Under the pieces are notes generated by a model that was not told the DNA's origin, did not search any database, and worked only from the letters and a program-made list of their open reading frames with translations. From Pseudomonas sp. (GTDB lineage: Bacteria; Pseudomonadota; Gammaproteobacteria; Pseudomonadales; Pseudomonadaceae): a stretch of DNA of 64,000 nt. Made by a program: the position numbers and the translations under genes. Of this stretch, positions 19,025 to 27,817 are shown one piece after another. Location: contig NZ_JAUYNT010000022.1 of assembly GCF_030698175.1 (NCBI RefSeq), positions 42,384 to 106,383 on the forward strand, in the 5' to 3' direction. The number at the start of each line of letters is the position of its first letter. Positions within the stretch are counted from its first letter, which is position 1.

Positions 19025-20032
19025 CTAGCGCGGAGCAAGCTCATTCAAATGCCTGGCGACGGCCAGCCAGGCGCCAATGTAGCCCAACAGCACCGCCCCC
19101 AACAGCAACGATAGACCATCGGCCAGCGGCACTCCGGCCAGCGAGAAATCACTGCCGTACAACCCAGCCAGCTTAACCACCGCAGCATTCAGCCAGTCCA
19201 GCCCAAAGGCCAGCACCAACCAGGCCAGCAAGCCGGCACCGACGCCATACAAGGCGCCCATATACAGAAACGGCCGGCGCACATAGCTGTCGGTGCCACC
19301 CACCAGCTTGATCACCTCGATCTCGATGCGCCGATTCTCGATGTGCAACCGTATGGTGTTGCCGATCACCAGCAGCAAGGCCAGCACCAACAACAGACTC
19401 AAACCGAACACGAAGTGCTCACCGAGCTTAAGGATCGCGGTCAAGCGCTCCACCCAAACCAAATCCAGCTGCGCCTGCTCAACCTTGGGCAACTCGGCCA
19501 AGCGCAAGCGCAGGGCCTCAAGGTTAGCCTTATCGACTTTCTCCGGGGTGACCAGGATCACGCTCGGCAGTGGATTTTCCGGTAATTCTTTCAGCGCCTC
19601 GCCCAGTCCGGACTGCTGCTGGAACTCTTCCAACGCCTGTTCGCGGCTGATCCACTCGGCCGACGCCACTTCCGGCAACTCGGCGATTTGCGCGCGCAGC
19701 TGCTCGGCCTCCTGGGGGCTGGCTTGTAACTGCATAAACAGCGAAATCTGCGCCGCCCGCTGCCAGGAGCCACCGAGCCGTTCGACGTTTTTCAGCAGCA
19801 GCGACAAGCCCATCGGCAAGCTCAGGGCAATCGCCATCACCAGGCAGGTAAAGAAGCTGCCGATCGGCTGCTTGAGCAAGCGCCGCAAGCTGTCGACCAG
19901 GCTGGCGCGATGACTCTCCAGCCAAGCTTGCAGCAAGTGGTTAAAAGTTGGGCCGTCGGCCTCCGGCTTGTTCGGCTTATGGCCGCTACCACCCACCCGC
20001 TCGGCGGGTTTGGAATGACGTGTGGCACTCAT
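19025..20032 (-). CDS. ftsX: Cell division protein FtsX
   Basis: FtsX is the membrane subunit of the FtsEX complex that activates periplasmic amidases at the septum. The 335-residue protein has a cytoplasmic N-terminus, a first helix near 60-80, a periplasmic domain of about 120 residues, and three more helices after residue 215, which is the FtsX topology. The motif NRRIEIEVIKLVGGT before helix 3 is conserved. Its start overlaps the ftsE stop by one base. Confidence 0.95.
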   Translation of the reverse strand: MSATRHSKPAERVGGSGHKPNKPEADGPTFNHLLQAWLESHRASLVDSLRRLLKQPIGSFFTCLVMAIALSLPMGLSLLLKNVERLGGSWQRAAQISLFMQLQASPQEAEQLRAQIAELPEVASAEWISREQALEEFQQQSGLGEALKELPENPLPSVILVTPEKVDKANLEALRLRLAELPKVEQAQLDLVWVERLTAILKLGEHFVFGLSLLLVLALLLVIGNTIRLHIENRRIEIEVIKLVGGTDSYVRRPFLYMGALYGVGAGLLAWLVLAFGLDWLNAAVVKLAGLYGSDFSLAGVPLADGLSLLLGAVLLGYIGAWLAVARHLNELAPR

Positions 20033-20700
20033 TAACTTGACTCCCCATCGCCAATCAACCGGCCGCGCTGCAAGGTCAACATCCGATGGCGCATCCGCGC
20101 GATCAGGCCTAGGTCGTGACTGGCGATCACTACGCTGGTGCCGAGGCGATTGATGTCTTCAAACACCCCCATGATCTCCGCCGCCAAGCGCGGGTCGAGG
20201 TTACCGGTCGGCTCATCCGCTAGCAGCAAGGCCGGGCGGTGCACCACAGCGCGGGCGATGCCGACCCGTTGTTGCTGGCCGGTGGACAGGTCGCCGGGAA
20301 ACAGGTCGGTCTTATCCGACAGACTGACCCGCTCCAACGCCGCACCAACCCGCTTGCTGATTTCAGCCTTGGACAGCCCGAGAATCTGCAGCGGTAAGGC
20401 GATGTTATTGAACACGCTGCGATCAAACAGCAGCTGGTGATTCTGAAACACCACGCCGATTTGCCGGCGCAGAAACGGAATCTGCGCATTGCTGATTTGC
20501 CCGAGGTCCTGCCCGGCCAGCAACAACTTGCCACTGGTGGGGCGCTCCATGGCCAGCAGCAAACGCAGCAAGGTGCTCTTGCCCGCGCCGGAGTGCCCGG
20601 TGACAAACAAAAACTCGCCGCGCCGCACGCGAAAGCTCAGCTCATGCAGCCCGACGTGGCCATTGGCATAGCGCTTACCAACCCCTTCAAAGCGAATCAT
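20032..20700 (-). CDS. ftsE: Cell division ATP-binding protein FtsE
   Basis: The ABC ATPase partner of FtsX. The 222-residue protein has Walker [10 protein letters not shown] (35-43), the Q-loop [11 protein letters not shown], signature [14 protein letters not shown], Walker [13 protein letters not shown] and the switch His in VIASHD. The ATG at 20700 overlaps the stop of a 45-codon chimeric frame rather than the ftsY stop, because a 134-bp tandem duplication separates ftsY from ftsE. Confidence 0.97.
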   Translation of the reverse strand: MIRFEGVGKRYANGHVGLHELSFRVRRGEFLFVTGHSGAGKSTLLRLLLAMERPTSGKLLLAGQDLGQISNAQIPFLRRQIGVVFQNHQLLFDRSVFNNIALPLQILGLSKAEISKRVGAALERVSLSDKTDLFPGDLSTGQQQRVGIARAVVHRPALLLADEPTGNLDPRLAAEIMGVFEDINRLGTSVVIASHDLGLIARMRHRMLTLQRGRLIGDGESS

Positions 20701-20890
20701 GGACGCTCCTGTTCGGCACCGGCAAACAACGCTTGGACAAAAAACTCGGCCTCAAACCGCACGCGAAAGCTCAGCTCATGCAAGCCGACGTGGCCATTGG
20801 CGTAGCGCTTACCAACCCCTTCAAAGCGAATCATGGACGCTCCTGCTCGGCGCCGGCAAACAGCGCCTGGACAAAGGACTCAGCCTCAAA
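20623..20890. repeat. 134-bp tandem duplication at the ftsY/ftsE junction
   Basis: Copy 1 is 20623-20756 and copy 2 is 20757-20890. I count about ten base differences over 134 bp. Each copy contains the end of ftsY and the first 26 codons of ftsE. Differences lie mostly at third codon positions, and the frame is intact in both copies. Confidence 0.9.
20697..20834 (-). pseudogene. 45-residue ftsE-head/ftsY-tail chimeric ORF
   Basis: This frame starts at an ATG that overlaps the ftsY TGA (ATGA) and stops at a TGA that overlaps the ftsE ATG (again ATGA). Residues 1-26 copy the FtsE start ([17 protein letters not shown] and on to SFRVR). Residues 27-45 copy the FtsY C-terminus ([19 protein letters not shown], against [19 protein letters not shown]). 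It lacks the FtsE Walker A loop and cannot be an ATPase. It is the scar of a tandem duplication across the junction and may serve only to carry coupled ribosomes from ftsY to ftsE. Confidence 0.85.
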
Positions 20891-22417
20891 GGTGCGCAAA
20901 TCATCGATGCCTTCACCGACGCCGATATAGCGAATCGGGATGCCAAACTGCTTGGCCAGGGCGAAGATCACCCCGCCCTTGGCGGTACCGTCCAGCTTGG
21001 TCAGGGCCAGGCCGGTCAGATTGACCGTTTGATTGAATTGCTTGGCCTGATTGATGGCGTTCTGCCCGGTGCCAGCATCCAGCACCAGCAGCACTTCGTG
21101 GGGCGCCGTGTCGTCGAGCTTGCCGATCACCCGGCGGACTTTTTTCAGCTCTTCCATCAAGTTGTCTTTGGTGTGCAGACGCCCGGCGGTGTCGGCGATC
21201 AGCACGTCCATGCCCCGCGCGGTGGCGGCCTGCACCGCATCGAAGATCACCGAAGCCGAGTCGGCGCCGGTGTGCTGGGCGATGACCGTGACCTGATTAC
21301 GCTCACCCCAGACCTGCAACTGCTCAACTGCGGCGGCTCGGAAGGTATCTCCGGCGGCCAGCATGACTTTCTTGCCTTCCAGCTGTAGTTTTTTTGCCAG
21401 CTTGCCGATGGTGGTGGTCTTGCCGGCGCCGTTGACGCCGACCACCAGAATCACGAAAGGTTTTTTCGACGGCTCAATCACCAGCGGTTTGGCCACTGGC
21501 CGCAGCATGGCCGCCAGTTCTTCCTGCAGGGCTTGATAGAGCGCGCCGCTGTCGGTCAATTGTTTGCGGGCGACCTTCTGGGTCAGGCTCTGAATAATCG
21601 CCGTGGTGGCCTCGACGCCGACGTCGGCGGTCAGCAGGCGGGTTTCCAGCTCTTCCAGCAAGTCATCGTCGATGGCTTTTTTGCCCAGAAACAGGCTGGC
21701 CATGCCTTCGCCAATGCTGGCGCTGGTTTTCGACAGACCTTGCTTGAGGCGATCGAGAAAACCGGCTTTGTTGTCGGCTGCCGGTTTAATTTCAGCCACA
21801 ACAACGGGCGCAACCGGCAGCGGCTCAACTACGACCGGCACGACCAGCGGCGCTACATCGAGATGGGCGTGCAGCACTTCGCTGCCGACATTGAAGCGAA
21901 ACCGCGAAGCCCGTGGTGCGGCGACCGGCTCGCCGCCCGCCAGCTCTGCTGCCGCGACAACTGGTGGAGTGACTGACTCGGCTGGCGAAAACTGAACGGG
22001 AGCCTGAACAGTCACCGGCGGTAAATCTGCGACCGATGCAGGCGTCAACTCTGCCGGCGCTGCCAAAGTGATCGGCATGCTGATGGCGCTAACGACCGAT
22101 TCAACAATGGCTGCTGGGATTGCTACTAACGGCTCAGCCACCACTACATCGGGCAGAGTCACTGGCTCAGGCGCAACCGCTGGGGCTGGCGCAACTTCAA
22201 CAACAGCCGGCACAGCGCTGGCAATCAGGCCCGCATCTGCGGGCACAACGGCCAGCGGTTCAAGCGGTACTACCGCAGGAGCAACAACCGGCTCAGCCGC
22301 CGGCGCTTGGGGTTTTTTGCGCAGCCAGCCGAACAGGTCTTTTTTCTCGGCGGTTTTCTCAGCCGCAGCAGGCGCGGTGGGTGCGGGGGTCTTTTTGTCG
22401 TCGTTGGAACCAAACAT
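20831..22417 (-). CDS. ftsY: Signal recognition particle receptor FtsY
   Basis: FtsY docks SRP-ribosome complexes at the inner membrane by a GTPase reaction with Ffh. From the ATG at 22417 it has 528 residues. An N-terminal A region (about 1-215) is very rich in Ala, Val and Pro, a Pseudomonas trait. The NG domain follows, with GVNGAGKTT (327-335), DTAGRLHTK, and TKLDGTAKGG. A frame opening at 22495 adds 26 residues with no family likeness. The gene leads the ftsY-ftsE-ftsX operon. Confidence 0.95.
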   Translation of the reverse strand: MFGSNDDKKTPAPTAPAAAEKTAEKKDLFGWLRKKPQAPAAEPVVAPAVVPLEPLAVVPADAGLIASAVPAVVEVAPAPAVAPEPVTLPDVVVAEPLVAIPAAIVESVVSAISMPITLAAPAELTPASVADLPPVTVQAPVQFSPAESVTPPVVAAAELAGGEPVAAPRASRFRFNVGSEVLHAHLDVAPLVVPVVVEPLPVAPVVVAEIKPAADNKAGFLDRLKQGLSKTSASIGEGMASLFLGKKAIDDDLLEELETRLLTADVGVEATTAIIQSLTQKVARKQLTDSGALYQALQEELAAMLRPVAKPLVIEPSKKPFVILVVGVNGAGKTTTIGKLAKKLQLEGKKVMLAAGDTFRAAAVEQLQVWGERNQVTVIAQHTGADSASVIFDAVQAATARGMDVLIADTAGRLHTKDNLMEELKKVRRVIGKLDDTAPHEVLLVLDAGTGQNAINQAKQFNQTVNLTGLALTKLDGTAKGGVIFALAKQFGIPIRYIGVGEGIDDLRTFEAESFVQALFAGAEQERP

Positions 22418-22640
22418 GGAGAGCGGATCTCTCAAAGAGGCAATAGGGCAAAGGGGCGACGCGCCAGCAAATGGGCCTAAAAAGCGCGCGGGCACAGAGC
22501 AAACAATCGCAAAAAAGCTGCACCCTGGTTTTTAGCCGACTTAACAGTCGTGGCCGCCAGTAAAACGGATGCGTATCCTAGCACCTCCTCGCCCGCCGCG
22601 GCTAAGACCAAGCGGGCCGTCTAATAGGTCAAATATTTCG

Positions 22641-23999
22641 ATGAAGCCGCTAACCCACCTGCTACTGACGGCGCTGTTGCTGGCCAATGTCAGCCTGCCA
22701 GCACTGGCCGCCGACGCGTCCGCGCAAGCCACCCATGAGTTCAAACTGACTAACGGCCTGAAACTGATAGTGCGCGAAGACCACCGCGCGCCAGTGGTGG
22801 TGTCCCAGCTTTGGTACAAGGTTGGCTCCAGCTACGAGACACCCGGCAAGACCGGCCTGTCCCACGCCCTCGAACATATGATGTTCAAAGGCAGCGCCAA
22901 GCTCGGCCCCGGCGAATCCTCGCGGGTGCTGCGCGAGCTCGGCGCCGAAGAAAATGCCTTTACCAGCGACGATTACACCGCCTATTACCAGGTGCTGGCC
23001 CGCGACCGCCTGAGCGTGGCCTTCGAGTTGGAAGCCGACCGCCTGGCCAGCCTACGTTTGCCGCCGGAGGAGTTCGCCCGCGAAATCGAGGTAATTAAAG
23101 AAGAGCGGCGCCTGCGCACTGACGACAATCCCGCCGCCAAAGCCTTCGAGCGCTTCCAAGCCCTGGCTTTCCCGGCCAGCGGTTATCACACCCCGACCAT
23201 CGGCTGGATGGCCGACCTTGAACGGATGACCGTACAAGAACTGCGCGCCTGGTACGAGGCCTGGTATGTGCCGAACAACGCCACCCTGGTGGTGGTTGGC
23301 GACGTCAACCCAGAGGAAGTACATCAGTTAGCACTGCGCTACTTCGGCAATATTCCGGCGCGGCCGACACCCCTGGCGCAAATCCCGCTGGAGCTGAGCA
23401 AGCCCGGCGAACGCCTGCTCACCCTGCACCTGAAAACCCAATTACCGAGCCTGATGATGGGCTTTAACGTGCCGAGCGTCGCCACCAGCAAGAAGCCCCG
23501 CGAGGTGCAGGCCCTGCGCCTGGCCGGCGCACTCTTGGATGGCGGCTACAGCGCGCGCCTAGCGACCCGCCTGGAGCGTGGTGAAGAGCTGGTCTCTGGC
23601 GCCTCGTCGAGCTACGACGCCTACACCCGTGGCGACAGCCTGTTTATGCTTAGCGCCACGCCGAATGTGCAAAAAGGCAAAACCATAGCGCAAGCCGAAG
23701 CGGGTCTGTGGCGCGAGTTGGATGACCTGAAAACCCACCTGGCCAGCGCCGAAGAGCTGGCCCGGGTGCGCGCCCAGGTAATCGCCGGCCTGGTCTATGA
23801 GCGCGACTCGATCACCAGCCAAGCCACCGCCATCGGCCAACTGGAAACCGTCGGCCTGTCCTGGCAGTTGATGGATAACGAACTGACCGAGCTGAGCGCC
23901 GTCACCCCCGCCGATGTCCAGCAAGCCGCCCGCGACTACTTCACCCATGAGCGCCTGAGCGTTGTCCATATCCTGCCGCAGGAGCGCAGCCATGAGTAA
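22641..23999 (+). CDS. M16 zinc peptidase, catalytic subunit
   Basis: A secreted or periplasmic M16 family peptidase of 452 residues with a signal peptide ending near PALAADA. The inverted zinc motif HxxEH is intact (HALEH, 75-79), and the downstream EVIKEERR supplies the third ligand. The typical M16 middle segment YVPNNATLVVVGDV is present. I start at the ATG at 22641. Its last bases overlap the next gene, whose product is the non-catalytic partner. The pair resembles two-chain M16 peptidases of the PqqL/processing-peptidase type. Confidence 0.92.
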   Translation: MKPLTHLLLTALLLANVSLPALAADASAQATHEFKLTNGLKLIVREDHRAPVVVSQLWYKVGSSYETPGKTGLSHALEHMMFKGSAKLGPGESSRVLRELGAEENAFTSDDYTAYYQVLARDRLSVAFELEADRLASLRLPPEEFAREIEVIKEERRLRTDDNPAAKAFERFQALAFPASGYHTPTIGWMADLERMTVQELRAWYEAWYVPNNATLVVVGDVNPEEVHQLALRYFGNIPARPTPLAQIPLELSKPGERLLTLHLKTQLPSLMMGFNVPSVATSKKPREVQALRLAGALLDGGYSARLATRLERGEELVSGASSSYDAYTRGDSLFMLSATPNVQKGKTIAQAEAGLWRELDDLKTHLASAEELARVRAQVIAGLVYERDSITSQATAIGQLETVGLSWQLMDNELTELSAVTPADVQQAARDYFTHERLSVVHILPQERSHE

Positions 24000-25467
24000 G
24001 TCCCGCAGCCGCCGCATTAAAATCGCCCTGTTCGGCCTGGCCCTGCCCATCTCCCTGGGTTTGTTAGTGGTCGCCAGCAACGCCGCAAAAATCAACGCCC
24101 CGCCTGCCACGCCGGTATTGGCGTCGCTGGCCGCCCTCGATGGCCAGGCACCCGCCCGGCGCAGCCTGAATATCCAGACCTGGCAAACCGCCGAAGGCGC
24201 CAAGGTGCTGTTCGTGGCGGCGCCCCAGTTGCCGATGTTCGACCTGCGCCTGACCTTTGCCGCCGGCAGCAGCCAGGACGCAGACGTACCGGGCCTGGCC
24301 ATGCTCACCAACGCCATGCTCAATGAAGGTATCCAGGGCAAAGACGTCGGCGCCATCGCCGAAGGCTTCGAGGGCTTGGGCGCCAACTTCGGTAACGGCG
24401 CTTACCGCGACATGGCCGTCGCCAGCCTGCGCAGCTTGAGCCAAGCGGACTTACGCGAACCGGCCCTCAAGCTGTTTACCCAGGTGATAGGCGCACCGAC
24501 CTTTCCAGCCGACTCCCTGGCGCGGATCAAAAACCAGTTGCTGTCCAGTTTTGAACAGCAAAAGCAAAACCCCGGCAAACTGGCCAGCATGGCGTTGTTC
24601 GACCGGCTCTACGGCCAGCACCCTTATGCGCACCAGAGCGAAGGCAATGCGCAGTCGATCCCGGGCATCAGCCGCGCCCAGTTGCAGGCCTTTCATGCCA
24701 AGGCTTACAGCGCCAACAACATGGTGATCGCACTGGTCGGCGACCTCGACCGCACCCAGGCCGAAGCCATCGCCAAACAAGTTTCCGCCGCCCTGCCGAA
24801 AGGCCCGGCGCTGAGCAAAAGCCCGCCACCGGCCACCCCAGCGCCCGGCCAGCAGCACATTGAGTTTGCCTCCAAGCAGACTCACTTGCTGCTCGCCCAA
24901 CTCGGCATCGACCGCCAAGAGCCCGACTACGCGGCGCTGTATCTGGGCAACCAGATCCTCGGCGGCGGCGGTTTCGGCACTCGTTTGATGGAAGAGGTGC
25001 GTGAGAAGCGCGGCCTGACCTACGGCATCTATTCCGGTTTCAGCGCCATGCAGGCCCGTGGGCCTTTTATGATCAACCTGCAAACCCGCGCCGAACTCAG
25101 CGAAGGCACGCTGAAACTGGTGCAGCAAATCCTCCGTGATTACCTGCGCGATGGCCCGACCCAGAAGGAACTGGACGACGCCAAGCGTGAATTGGCCGGC
25201 AGCTTCCCGCTGTCCACCGCCAGCAACGCAGATATAGTCGGCCAGCTCGGCTCCATGGGCTTTTACAACCTGCCCCTGAGTTATCTGGAAGACTTTATGA
25301 GCCAGATTCAGGCCCTCAGCGTTGAGCAAGTGAAAACCGCCATGGCCAAACACCTCAACCCTGACGCCATGCTGATAGTCACTGCGGGCCCGACCGTGGC
25401 GCAAAAAGAGCTGCCGCCACCGACCGATCATCCCGCCGAACAACCCCTTGGCGTACCGGAGCACTAA
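23992..25467 (+). CDS. M16 peptidase-like partner subunit lacking the zinc motif
   Basis: A 491-residue M16 homologue with an N-terminal membrane anchor or signal (about 9-30). Where the catalytic chain has HxxEH this protein reads GLAMLTNAML, so the zinc ligands are missing and it should be inactive alone. It keeps the M16 C-terminal features YSANNMVIALVGDL and the glycine-rich GGGGFGTRLMEEVREKRGLTYG, which contribute to the substrate chamber in two-chain enzymes. It overlaps the catalytic gene by 8 nt and rsmD by one base. Confidence 0.9.
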   Translation: MSKSRSRRIKIALFGLALPISLGLLVVASNAAKINAPPATPVLASLAALDGQAPARRSLNIQTWQTAEGAKVLFVAAPQLPMFDLRLTFAAGSSQDADVPGLAMLTNAMLNEGIQGKDVGAIAEGFEGLGANFGNGAYRDMAVASLRSLSQADLREPALKLFTQVIGAPTFPADSLARIKNQLLSSFEQQKQNPGKLASMALFDRLYGQHPYAHQSEGNAQSIPGISRAQLQAFHAKAYSANNMVIALVGDLDRTQAEAIAKQVSAALPKGPALSKSPPPATPAPGQQHIEFASKQTHLLLAQLGIDRQEPDYAALYLGNQILGGGGFGTRLMEEVREKRGLTYGIYSGFSAMQARGPFMINLQTRAELSEGTLKLVQQILRDYLRDGPTQKELDDAKRELAGSFPLSTASNADIVGQLGSMGFYNLPLSYLEDFMSQIQALSVEQVKTAMAKHLNPDAMLIVTAGPTVAQKELPPPTDHPAEQPLGVPEH

Positions 25468-26084
25468 TGCGTACTCGAGTCCCGCAACACCGCTCTTCAC
25501 ACAACGGCAGTGCCCACAGCGCCGACCTCGGCCAACTGCGCATCATCGGCGGCCAATGGCGTTCGCGTCAGTTCAGCTTCCCGATGGCGCCGGGCCTGCG
25601 CCCGACGCCCAACCGGGTGCGCGAAACCCTGTTCAACTGGCTGGCGCCCTATGTCGAAGGGGCGAAAATTCTCGACCTGTTCGCCGGCAGCGGCGCGCTG
25701 TGTCTGGAAGCCCTGTCGCGCGGCGCCGGCAGCGCCCTGGCGCTGGATCTGAGCGCCAAAGCCGTCAGCAGCCTGCGTGAGCACCTGACCACGTTGCGCT
25801 GCGACAACTGCCAAGTGCTGCAAACCGATGCCCTGCAACACCTCGAACTGCAAGCGCCAAGCAGCTACGACCTGGTGTTTCTCGACCCGCCGTTCAGCCA
25901 GAACCTGCTGCTGCCGGCCTGCAACCTGCTCGAGCAACAGGGCTGGCTGGCGGACAACGCATGGGTCTACACCGAAAGCGAAACCCCGCCTTCCAGCCTC
26001 GGCCTGCCCGCCAACTGGCGCCTGCACCGCGAACAAAAAGCCGGCCAGGTGCATTACGGTCTGTGGCAGCGCACGGGTGGGTAA
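25467..26084 (+). CDS. rsmD: 16S rRNA (guanine-N2-)-methyltransferase RsmD
   Basis: RsmD methylates G966 of 16S rRNA. The 205-residue protein has RIIGGQWRSR, RPTPNRVRETLFNWL, the SAM loop LDLFAGSGALCLEALSRGA and the catalytic LVFLDPPF motif. The start overlaps the stop of the M16 partner gene (TAATG), so it is the third gene of this operon. Confidence 0.95.
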   Translation: MRTRVPQHRSSHNGSAHSADLGQLRIIGGQWRSRQFSFPMAPGLRPTPNRVRETLFNWLAPYVEGAKILDLFAGSGALCLEALSRGAGSALALDLSAKAVSSLREHLTTLRCDNCQVLQTDALQHLELQAPSSYDLVFLDPPFSQNLLLPACNLLEQQGWLADNAWVYTESETPPSSLGLPANWRLHREQKAGQVHYGLWQRTGG

Positions 26085-26141
26085 CCGCGAAGCGTTAGCC
26101 ACCATGAACGTGGCGAAGGATGACCACCCGTATCGCCTCCC

Positions 26142-26169
26142 GGTGGAAAACGCTTCGCGGTTTTCCACC
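26142..26169. repeat. Palindromic repeat GGTGGAAAAC...GTTTTCCACC
   Basis: A perfect 10-bp inverted repeat (26142-26151 with 26160-26169) around GCTTCGCG, inside a longer repeat-like tract 26085-26190 that also contains GTGGGTAACCGCGAAGCG. A sister copy with the same layout lies at 61807-61834. It marks the left edge of the RhuM-Fic insert and may also terminate rsmD transcription. Confidence 0.7.
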
Positions 26170-26198
26170 CTGCTGCATCCATCGACAAGGAACGTTGA

Positions 26199-27188
26199 AT
26201 GCGCGATAGCACAGAACAACAAGCAGTCCTGATCTACCAACAAGACGACGGTAGCTTTACTACCGAGGTTCGATTGGATGGCGAGACTGTGTGGCTGAAT
26301 CAGGAGCAGATCAGCCGATTGTTTGGCCGCGAGCGTTCGGTGATTACCAAGCACCTCGCCAACGTATTCAGAGAAGGGGAGCTCCCTGAACAGAGCAATG
26401 TGCAAAATGTGCACATTGCTCATTCGACCAAGCCAATCAAGCTCTACAGCCTGGACGTTATTATTTCCGTCGGTTACCGCGTCAAGTCGACGGAAGGCAC
26501 CCGTTTCCGCATCTGGGCTAACCGCATCCTCAAGGACTACCTCGTTCAAGGTTATGCGCTGAATCAGCAGCGACTGGCGCAGCAGCAGGAAAACATCCGC
26601 CAACTTGAACGCACCCTGACGCTGTTCCAGCAAAACCTGATCGGCCAGGCCAGCCTGCACGAGGCACGCGGCCTGGTCGGCGTGATCACTGGGTATGCGC
26701 GCACCTTCGTGCTGCTCAATCAGTTCGACAGCGAACGCCTGCCGCAGGAGGGCTTCGCCGACGAAATCAGCTACGAAATCCAACCCCGCGAGGCCAATGC
26801 CGGCATCGCCGCGCTGAAGTCCGATCTGTTGGCCAAGGGCGAAGCCAGCGCGCTGTTCGGCAACCCCAAGGACGACAGCTTCGCGGGTATCCTTGGCAAT
26901 ATTGTGCAGTCGTTCGACGGCCAGCTGCTGTACCCAAGCATTGAGGAGCAGGCGGCGCATTTGCTGTATTTCGTGATCAAAAACCACCCGTTTACCGACG
27001 GCAACAAACGCATCGGTGCCTTTCTGTTTATCTGGTTCTTACAGCGCAACCAGTACCACCTGAAAAACGACGGTGAGCTGAAGATCAACGATAACGCGCT
27101 GGCCGCCATCGCCCTGCTGGTCGCGCAAAGCGACCCGGCGCAGAAGCAGTTGATGATTCACCTGATCATGAATTTGATCCGGGGCTGA
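26199..27188 (+). CDS. RhuM-Fic/DOC fusion protein
   Basis: A 329-residue protein with two parts. Residues 1-120 form a RhuM-like domain (ETVWLNQEQISRLFGRERSVITKHLANVF, then YSLDVIISVGYRVKS). Residues about 155-329 form a Fic/DOC domain with HPFTDGNKR at 263-271, so the catalytic His and the glycine-containing loop are present, with Lys in place of the usual second Gly. Fic proteins attach AMP or other phosphate-containing groups to target proteins; the target here is unknown. The helix just before the motif contains no clear inhibitory S/TxxxE(G/N) sequence that I can see. It sits between rsmD and the YheT-like gene, where I expect no such gene, so it is probably acquired. Confidence 0.85.
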   Translation: MRDSTEQQAVLIYQQDDGSFTTEVRLDGETVWLNQEQISRLFGRERSVITKHLANVFREGELPEQSNVQNVHIAHSTKPIKLYSLDVIISVGYRVKSTEGTRFRIWANRILKDYLVQGYALNQQRLAQQQENIRQLERTLTLFQQNLIGQASLHEARGLVGVITGYARTFVLLNQFDSERLPQEGFADEISYEIQPREANAGIAALKSDLLAKGEASALFGNPKDDSFAGILGNIVQSFDGQLLYPSIEEQAAHLLYFVIKNHPFTDGNKRIGAFLFIWFLQRNQYHLKNDGELKINDNALAAIALLVAQSDPAQKQLMIHLIMNLIRG

Positions 27189-27189
27189 T

Positions 27190-27747
27190 ATGACAACCGT
27201 CTCCAGCCCGCCAACAGCACACAACAACCCCCACGGCATCGGATTGCTGCGCCCGGACGACTTCGCCCCATCGCCGAAGAACCCGGCCATCGCCCGCATA
27301 TTCCGCGAGCTGCAGTGGGCCGAGGAGCTGGGCTCGGGGGTGCGCAACCTGTTTAAGTACACCCGCGCCTTCGGCGGTCAGGATCCGATCCTGAGCGAGG
27401 AGTCGATCTTCCGGGTGACTGTGATGTTGCCGAACATGGTGCATGTGCCGGGCGGCGCGCTGACGGGTGCTCAGCCAGAGTCGAAGGCAGAGTCAACGAC
27501 CCAGTCAACGACCCAGTCGAGCGAACAGGTGACGCGGCTGCTGCACGCGCTGGCCACGGGCGAAGCGCTCTCTGCGACGACCTTGCGCGAGCGCTTGGCT
27601 ATTCGCCATCGCCCGACCTTTCGCCAGAATTACCTCGATCCGGCGCTGGCCGCCGGCCTGATCGCCTACAGCGGGCCGGACAAGCCCGGCAGTCGCTTGC
27701 AAAAATATCGCCTCACGCCCGCCGGGCAGGCGTATTTAAACCTGTAG
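27190..27747 (+). pseudogene. C-terminal remnant of an AlbA/HATPase-type transcriptional regulator
   Basis: The 185-residue frame starts one base after the RhuM-Fic stop. Its start resembles the middle of ATP-binding regulators of the AlbA_2/HATPase_c_4 class: HGIGLLRPDDFAPSPKNPAIARIF, then WAEELGSGVRNLFKYTRAFGG. The C-terminus (about 105-185) looks like a winged helix. The AlbA/schlafen domain and most of the ATPase domain that normally come first are missing. A short direct repeat encodes STTQSTTQSSEQ in the linker. It could be a decayed gene or a reduced regulator of the Fic gene. Confidence 0.65.
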
Positions 27748-27817
27748 CACAAACATCTCAAGCCGGCAGGCTGAAACCCCGCCCAACTAACGCCCCAATC
27801 AACCCAGGCACGAATTG

